A stretch of 64,000 nucleotides of DNA from assembly GCA_963965975.1 (NCBI GenBank), contig OZ014421.1, forward strand, positions 1,121,001 through 1,185,000, read 5' to 3'. Positions 57,851-64,000 of this stretch are shown here, in pieces; positions within the stretch are counted from its first letter, which is position 1, and each line of letters begins with the position of its first letter. Position numbers and translations under genes: made by a program. Source of the stretch: Xestospongia bergquistia (taxonomy: Eukaryota; Porifera; Demospongiae; Haplosclerida; Petrosiidae). Under the pieces are notes generated by a model, which made no database searches, was not told the origin of the DNA, and saw only the letters and a list, made by a program, of their open reading frames with translations.

Positions 57851-59900
57851 AATGATTTGTTTTTCTGACTAAACAATGGTTTGCACCTCTATCAAAAGTA
57901 AGACGAATATAGTCTTTTTGATGCATTAAAAATTATTTGTTTAGCTAACAATGGTACAGATATATCGACATTTATATCTATATATATCACATGTCTGCTG
58001 TGATAAGCAACTATATAGAGCATGAGGTGACCTGTACATTATTTATGATTGTCAAGTGATCTGCCATTAGACACACATAAACATTAACTGTTTATTATAT
58101 TAGAAATGATAACTTTACAATGTATATGCTGACTATCTAACAATAACACAATAAATAGAACATTGTATAATATAATTGTTAAGACAATACAATTATCTTA
58201 TTATTCTTACTACACTACTATTATATATAAGATACAACAATTATATGAATGACAAGTAATCAGTAAATGTTGTCAGAATTAACAATAGACTGTTTTGTCA
58301 TATCAATCTGAATAATGCACCTTAACAATACACACTATATACCACGATCACTCCCATATAGCTCTGTAAAGAAATCTTTATAAATACTTATCTAAAAAAA
58401 TTGAAAAGATGTTAATTATATTCGTAATATAATAATCACTGTTTAAATCAAAAGTTTTGAATAATTCATATATGAATTGGTTACGCAAAATTTATTGAAG
58501 TGCATCAACTGAAAATGCATTTAAGTGTATGTAAAAACTCCGTAGTAACAAACTTGGGCTGACATTTTCCAAAGAAATATTTCTTCACGCAATAATGATC
58601 TACATTAACAGTCAATTTCACAATACAATATCATAATGTTGTTTATTTTATACATCTAATAAGTTTGCTATATGCAAACAAAATAAACGTACATTTTGGT
58701 TAAACTAACCAATTCATTTTTATAGTGGTCATTGAATAAGACCATATATATATATGTATTGCAGCAATATCATATTGTTGTGAATTCTGATATTAAAATT
58801 TTATCATTTAAAAAAAAAATTAATGCACAGACTGCATGTATCATGAATATCATAAACAAAATAATTTAGACAAATCTAATATATGCTCCTGTATTTACTA
58901 GTGGAGAAACATTTCCAACAATATTTCTAAATCAATGTACAATTAATATATTATATAGCCTGTACACCCACTGCTAATCATACATCTTTATGAATCATGC
59001 ATATTATTAACTGTGACCACATTAAAAGCTTGTTTTGTCTTGTATGTCTATTGTGAAAAACAGTAACACGATGAGTAGATGAAGTGGTAATCTGTACACT
59101 ATTTATAATTGCAAAGTTATTTATCACTATATGTAGACCAACATTATAATTTACAGACATATAATTATGACACAATGTTTTAGAGTGATCACAGTCAATA
59201 ATATCATTTATAAACATCCATGATTAGTAGTGGGTTAAGATTTATCACTAGACATAGATAAACTTTACAGTTTACACACATAGATGACACAATCTTTAAT
59301 GTAATCACAGTCAATAATATCATTGATAAACATCCATGATTAGTAGTGGGTTAAGATTTATTATTAGATGTAGATAAATGTTAAAAGTTTGTCATAATAG
59401 AAAAGGTGACTAAAAACCAACAATAGTACATTCAGTAGAGTGTCGTATAATATATATAATATAATATAATATAATATTGTAGCACTTAAATTAAGAAATT
59501 GCTAAGTCAAAACAATTGTCTTATTATTTTTATTACATTACTATAAGAGAAGAAAAGCATAAATACTATATACAAACTATATAGTATTGTCATATTCAAT
59601 AATTGACCGTGCAAAATAAATTGCTGGTGTCATGGTAACACAATAGTGTCAAGGGACATGTTGTCACAATAACACCTTAATAATCATCTTGGATTTTTAG
59701 TATCATAGTAACACCAATGTCAAATCTTGTTCTTATGATGACAACAAGGTACTACCTTGTCTCTCCAAGTGTTATGATGAACCATATTAGTGTTTATAGT
59801 AAAATTGTGTTTTAGGTCTATTAAAAACATGAATGAATACTAGTCAAAAGTTCTTGTAATTATTTTTACTTTTAAATAATTGTAAAAATTTCTATTCAAA
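57851..59900. repeat. Intergenic repeats upstream of BH7
   Basis: 57960-58285 is a partial fourth copy of the upstream block, ending in a gene-less 3' tag at ~58260. ~58840-59060 is a dispersed module. 59155-59395 is a ~120-base tandem pair in the opposite orientation to all other module copies. No gene is supported. Confidence 0.55.
59155..59395. repeat. Tandem pair of inverted module fragments
   Basis: Two copies of about 120 bases ('tgatcacagtcaataatatc' at ~59190; the second copy with one base changed at ~59306), each followed by 'aacatccatgattagtagtg'. They read as the reverse complement of the 'cactactaatca..gtgatcac' part of the dispersed module. Confidence 0.7.
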
Positions 59901-60570
59901 AAGATTGTATTTTATCACAATAAATTTTAGAATCCATTTAGCACAGTATAATGTTAGATCAGAAACCGTATCAGAGTGCTCAGAAACGACTCCACTAGAT
60001 TCCTCTCTTTGCATATCTTCAACAGATGAGTTTCCGCCAATTTATCCTCTATAACACTTCCATCACTTGGTTTATACTTATGCTTTAGTAAATGTACTCG
60101 AACAAGACTTATAACTGCAATGAATGGAAAACAGTGGGTTTTGAGAGTGTACCAGTCTAATGTTACTATCAAGCTTAAGTAGTTGTTGAGAAGGTGAAGA
60201 ACAGCACTGGCACCTATAGACAAAAGTAGTACAAAGCTCAAAGTTCAAATTTTATTCGATAAAGCCCTAGTGGGCACGATTTGGAATGCAAATAAATCAG
60301 AATGTAGTAAATATGTTAACTTACTAAATTTAGACAAAACATCTAAGTGGAGTTTTTCTAATTACAATTTACATTTGTTTTTAGCGCATGCGTATAATTT
60401 GTCAACTGAGCACATGAGAGAATTATCATTTGTTGTCAACCTCGAACTTTGTCTCTTCTGTTATTGACATGCTCACTTGGTTGGTGTATTGAACGTGGCT
60501 AAATTAAAGCTGGTTCGAGTTTCTGGCTAGCTGTAATCTCTGCTGTCAATATAAGTGTTCTTGCATATAA
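59901..60570. other. Unique sequence with short open frames on both strands
   Basis: This stretch lacks the surrounding repeats. A minus frame of 95 codons (59954-60241) and a plus frame of 65 codons (60270-60467) diverge from near 60250, both opening with non-ATG codons. I recognise neither. They might be exons of unrelated genes, or the 5' region of the SAM-domain gene that follows. Confidence 0.25.
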
Positions 60571-60573
60571 GCG

Positions 60574-60627
60574 GTAGGTATAAGTCAATATTATTGTATA
60601 CTGATATTTTTTTCTCTTAATTACCAG
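60574..60627 (+). other. Possible 5' UTR intron of the SAM-domain gene
   Basis: A donor GTAGGT at 60574 (or GTATAA at 60578) and a strong acceptor at 60626-60627, preceded by a T-rich tract ('ttttttctcttaattaccag'), give a ~50-base intron. Inference only. Confidence 0.35.
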
Positions 60628-60678
60628 TTCTGTTGGACTTCTTTGTATCAAAATGAGTATTCACGACTTTAGTATAGT

Positions 60679-60977
60679 ATGACACCCGATGACATTTGTG
60701 TTTTTATGAGGGAAGGCTGCCATCATTAGACGAAGATGTTATTGAAACTTTTAGACAGAATAAAATTGACGGAATTGCATTCATAGAACTTAATGATGAA
60801 TATCTTCGAGAATTATGTCCTGTACTTGGTGACCATATGAAAATAAAGAAAATTGCTCAAACTTGTGTAGAACCTATCTCATCTCCTTCAACTCCAAAGT
60901 CATGTACATTAAATTCTTCCAGTTTGTCAAAGGGACAAACTCCTTACTCTTCACTCTGTAGTGGTGATACAGTGCCT
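60679..60977 (+). CDS. SAM-domain protein exon (probably frameshifted or partial gene)
   Basis: The plus frame encodes a sterile alpha motif domain: L-P-S-L-D-E-D-V-I-E-T-F-R, then N-K-I-D-G-I-A-F-I-E-L and L-C-P-V-L-G-D-H-M-K-I-K-K-I, matching the F-x-x-N-x-I-D-G-x-x-L and L-G-x-x-x-K-I-x-K-I pattern of the family. A Ser/Thr-rich linker follows. The only good ATG (60679) starts M-T-P-D-D-I-C-V-F-M-R-E-G, which looks like the first SAM helix but is in a different frame from the rest; the switch must occur at ~60712-60718. The exon ends in frame at a GTATGT donor (60978). SAM domains mediate protein-protein interaction; the partner is unknown. It is the only non-BH coding region here with clear domain content. 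Confidence 0.6.
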
Positions 60978-61065
60978 GTATGTATGATCATTAACTTTTT
61001 TATTTTTAATGTTTACATTTTTAATAATGTACAACATTGACAATATAATCTTTTTAATATTCCAG
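60978..61065 (+). other. Predicted 88-bp intron of the SAM-domain gene
   Basis: Donor GTATGT and acceptor 'ttaatattccag' flank 88 bases. Removing it keeps the frame (phase 0) into the next short exon. Confidence 0.55.
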
Positions 61066-61092
61066 GTTGAAAGCTCTTTTCAGAATTTCCAG
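61066..61092 (+). CDS. Predicted 27-bp mini-exon of the SAM-domain gene
   Basis: Nine codons (V-E-S-S-F-Q-N-F-Q) are in frame with the SAM exon and are followed by a GTAACT donor at 61093. Directly after the donor the dispersed ~300-base module begins ('gtgagtacataacattgc'), so the next exon is either beyond the repeats or lost. None is visible before 64000. Confidence 0.45.
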
Positions 61093-61504
61093 GTAACTAG
61101 TGAGTACATAACATTGCATTGCTACAGTTATAATTTAGTCGAAATAATAGAACTTAAAATTTTTTAGCCACCCCTCTTTTAATTAGTAGAGAAATCTTTG
61201 TAAATAATGACATAATCTGTACACCCACTACTAATCATATATGTTTATAAACATATTGTTGTCTTTGATCACATTAAAAGCTTGTTTTGTGTCATGTGTC
61301 TGTTATGATAAACAGTTATATGGTGAGTAGAACAAGAGGTGACCAGTACAGTGATTATAAAGTGATCTATCACTAGATGTATATAAATGTTACCACTCTG
61401 TTGTTATAGAAATGGTAGCTCTATATCACATGAACCATCAATAGCACATAACATGACATATTGTAGCACTTGAATTAAATGGTTGTTAAGACGATTTTCT
61501 TATA
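61093..61504. repeat. Dispersed ~300-bp module downstream of the SAM exons
   Basis: A copy of the repeat that elsewhere lies 3' of the BH genes ('gtctgtacacccactactaa' type string at ~61215, 'gatctatcactagatgtata' at ~61363). No gene is attached here. Confidence 0.55.
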
Positions 61505-62622
61505 TTCTCTAAACATGTTTCTAGTTCTCTTTTTGTTTTCTTCACTACTACTATCTATTAGTTACCATAATAACCCCATGGGATTTAGATATATAATACA
61601 GCAGCTGAGGGGTTGAATATAGCTTACATGTATCTATCATTATAGTAGGTGAGGCAGGAAGTAATTGTCTAACAAATCCATCAAATAATTTTGTGAATTT
61701 TTTGTTTCCTTGACTTTGTCATTTTTTCTACACTAGTTTACTCAAGACAATTTCCTGAACAATAGAAATTAATTCTTCTAATTAATTTATCACTCTCAAT
61801 GACAATTATCTGAATTTATCTTTATTTTTTCCTTAAAACTTTCTATTTTAACTTAACATTCCAAAATGTCCTTGTTGTATCTCACTCCATTCAATTTATA
61901 TGCTTAACTTTCTTTAAATCATTAATTAGTCATTCTTTATAGGCAGGTTTCATCAGTACTTGATTAAAAGGTCTGTATATGATTATCATATCTAACAACT
62001 GTTCTAAATACATGCTTCAAAAATTATTATTATATAATATGTCATATCATTATACAGGATTTCATTATAAATTCTTTTTAATTCGCTAAACATCTCTAAC
62101 AGACACAAGAATATAAATATTGTAGATTAATCTGTCTATAAGTATACATTATTTCATACAATCAACAAGCAACATATAGTTACAGTGGTCATATCATAAT
62201 AAGTGTTCAAGCTAAAGAATTTTTGCCATCAAAACTTTAATACAGGGACTGTAAAGTTGTATCAAGAATATTATAAGCAAAATAATAGACATTGATTTAA
62301 GATCTAATATATATCAGCGATGTCTGTATTTATTAGTGAAGAAAACTTTATAACAACATTCTAAACCAAAATAAATAAAAAAATTATTTAAATATCTGTG
62401 TGTCACTACTAATCATGTACTTTGTGTTGCAATATTAATGATTGTGATGATTACATTAAACAATATTATCATTATATGTTTGTTGTCATAAGCACTCAGA
62501 TACACTATTTATATTTGTTAATTAAATAAAAGTTACTAGATGTATATAAACACTAAGATTAAAAATAATTTTATATTCATTACTTGCTAGCAAACTTTAC
62601 ACACTAAATTGAATATTATTAT
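61505..62622. repeat. Segmental duplication, copy 2 (pair with 52119-53250)
   Basis: Direct second copy of the 1.1-kb segment, with small indels and substitutions. The two copies flank BH7 on both sides, so duplication and insertion events bracket that gene. Confidence 0.75.
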
Positions 62623-62634
62623 CTTTTGTTGATT

Positions 62635-62750
62635 TAAAATTACAGCTCCTAAGCTAATTTGACATAATCTAGTTTCTTCCATGCAGCTTCTGAAATGATG
62701 CTTCCTTTGACTTCAATGATAGTGCTCCAAGATGAGTTCGACTGTAAAAT
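62635..62750 (-). mobile_element. Small fragment of the Ty3/gypsy gag fossil
   Basis: It aligns with 22425-22530 of copy 3 and ~3265-3370 of copy 1 ('agctcctaagctaatttgac', 'gatagtgctccaagatgag'). Only about 115 bases remain. Confidence 0.65.
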
Positions 62751-63681
62751 GACTGTAAGTAAAATATAGTATTAGATTTACATGTAATGTTTTATTGTAT
62801 GTATTGTTTTTATTTAATAATTTATGTTTATACATAGGATTAGAAATGGTAAAGTCACACAGATAAGTGTGTGATGGGGTTGGGGCTCCATTTTTTATAT
62901 AGTACTTGGCATATTTCTCCTGGCATATGCATTATTAAGTAGAGACTGTAAGCCCAGTGGGGTATTGTGGAGGATTGAAGATATATATATATATATGTAT
63001 TTACTAGGAAGAAAACATTTTACTGATAGATGAGTTATGGTTTGTATGATGAGAGTTTTGTTTGTTAATTTATATTTTAACATTTAATGCTGAGACTGTA
63101 GTATTCTGTTACTGTTCAAAAATACTGTATAAAAGACATAAATCATTCAATGGTCATACACTTTACATTCTTCTGACAATTGGTCAACTGAGTACATAAC
63201 ATTATAATCTTACTTCTATGATATAGTTGAAATAATAGATACGTATACTGGCTTAAAATCTAATCTTCAGCCACTCCTCTTTTAACTAGTAGTGAAAATG
63301 ATCAAATAGTTTGTACACTCACTACTAATCATTGATCATATTATTGACTATGATCACCTTAAAATATTATGTTATGTGCTTGTTGCCATAAGCAATGACA
63401 TGGTGAGTCAGGTTTTAAGTGACTTGTCCTCTTTTTGTAGATATCAAAATGTCTGTCACTAGATGCACATAAATATTAACCATTTATTATAATTGAAAAG
63501 CTGACTTCAAAACTAATACTTGTTAGCTAATAACAACATGTAAACGTATAATGTCACACTTGAATAAGTCAAATTGTTAAAGAGTACAATTTATTATTAT
63601 TCTTACTACATTGTAATACATATAGGACGTGAAAGCTATACATGTAATCAGCAAATGTTGTCAGAATCAGCAGCACTAGTA
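62751..63681. repeat. BH8 3' flank with repeats
   Basis: ~62920-63100 is a decayed copy of the ~370-base repeat, ~63090-63400 the dispersed module, and 63400-63681 the conserved 3' flank leading to the BH8 stop codon. No gene. Confidence 0.55.
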
Positions 63682-64000
63682 CTAGTCATTTTGATCAAAC
63701 AGCATTGATTCTCGTCTCATTTCCACTGACGCCATTGACAAAGCACTAGATGTCTTTTCATCACCAGGGGATACTGGATGCACTGAAGGAAGTTCCATAT
63801 CATTAGAAGTAGCAGGTGGTGGAGGTTTCTTAAAACTCTTCCTGACTTTTGTAATTGGTTGTTGCAAACGAGACTTTAACAATCGATCCCAGACACCGTA
63901 GAATATCAGACGATCCCAGACGTGATAAAATATAATACCACAGAATACAACAAATGATATTGATACTAAAACAATACTTGACACTTGTCCTTTTGAATTG
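63682..64000 (-). CDS. BH8: beta-helix/multi-TM receptor-like protein, C-terminal part only (cut by window edge)
   Basis: About 106 codons are open to the right edge. They encode G-Q-V-S-S-I-V-L-V-S-I-S-F-V-V-F-C, the last transmembrane segment of the family, the V-W-D duplication, a Pro-rich stretch (K-K-P-P-P-P), and a tail ending R-R-E-S-M-L-F-D-Q-N-D. The stop is in the usual position. It is closest in this segment to BH3, BH4 and BH6. The start and ectodomain lie beyond the window. Confidence 0.88.
   Translation of the reverse strand, partial: NSKGQVSSIVLVSISFVVFCGIIFYHVWDRLIFYGVWDRLLKSRLQQPITKVRKSFKKPPPPATSNDMELPSVHPVSPGDEKTSSALSMASVEMRRESMLFDQND

Overview
The window looks like AT-rich metazoan DNA, most likely from a demosponge such as Amphimedon or a relative. 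I infer this from small GT-AG introns, TATA-type promoters, many small inverted-repeat transposons, Ty3/gypsy relics, a decayed fragment resembling sponge short-chain collagen C4, and a tandem family of very large intronless genes. I could not run a similarity search, so the organism call is an inference.

The window is dominated by one gene family on the minus strand, here called BH1 to BH8. BH1 is the 5' end only, cut by the left edge. BH2 is 5'-truncated and has a giant repeat expansion. BH3 to BH7 are five complete single-exon genes of 1202-1251 codons. BH8 is the 3' end only, cut by the right edge. A scrambled pseudogene lies at 41861-42840 and a decayed 3' end at 53340-53515. Each complete protein has a signal peptide, a right-handed beta-helix ectodomain built on a ~29-residue rung (N-C-x-I-x-N-N followed by G-G-G), a Cys-rich membrane-proximal module with a CGQC motif, eight or nine transmembrane segments, and a short tail ending in an R-E-S-x-L-F-[DE] motif. 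They look like surface receptors or adhesion molecules. Their function is unknown to me.

Layout: 448-5570 is the BH1 5' flank with retroelement fossil 1. BH2 is 5571-11093. 11094-16221 holds fossil 2 and repeats. BH3 is 16222-19947. 19948-23683 is the BH3 5' flank with fossil 3. BH4 is 23684-27310. 27311-31553 holds a class II promoter and MITEs. BH5 is 31554-35162. 35163-43206 holds duplicated promoter blocks (one orphan), a foldback element, the collagen-like fragment and the scrambled pseudogene. BH6 is 43207-46938. 46939-53896 holds a third promoter block, an AT microsatellite, a DNA transposon with target-site duplication and a segmental duplication. BH7 is 53897-57652. 57653-63681 holds a plus-strand SAM-domain gene fragment and the second copy of the segmental duplication. 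BH8 closes the window.

The flanks show two promoter types. Class I (BH1, BH3) has an apparent 59-bp 5' UTR intron. Class II (BH4-BH7) has a TATA box and an upstream block centred on CACGTG. BH6 has a BH3-like coding region under a class II promoter, so coding and upstream regions have been reassorted near the start codon. This modular shuffling, together with the 4 to 27-fold variation in rung number, is the most interesting signal here. It would suit a fast-evolving recognition or adhesion family, but that role is an inference.
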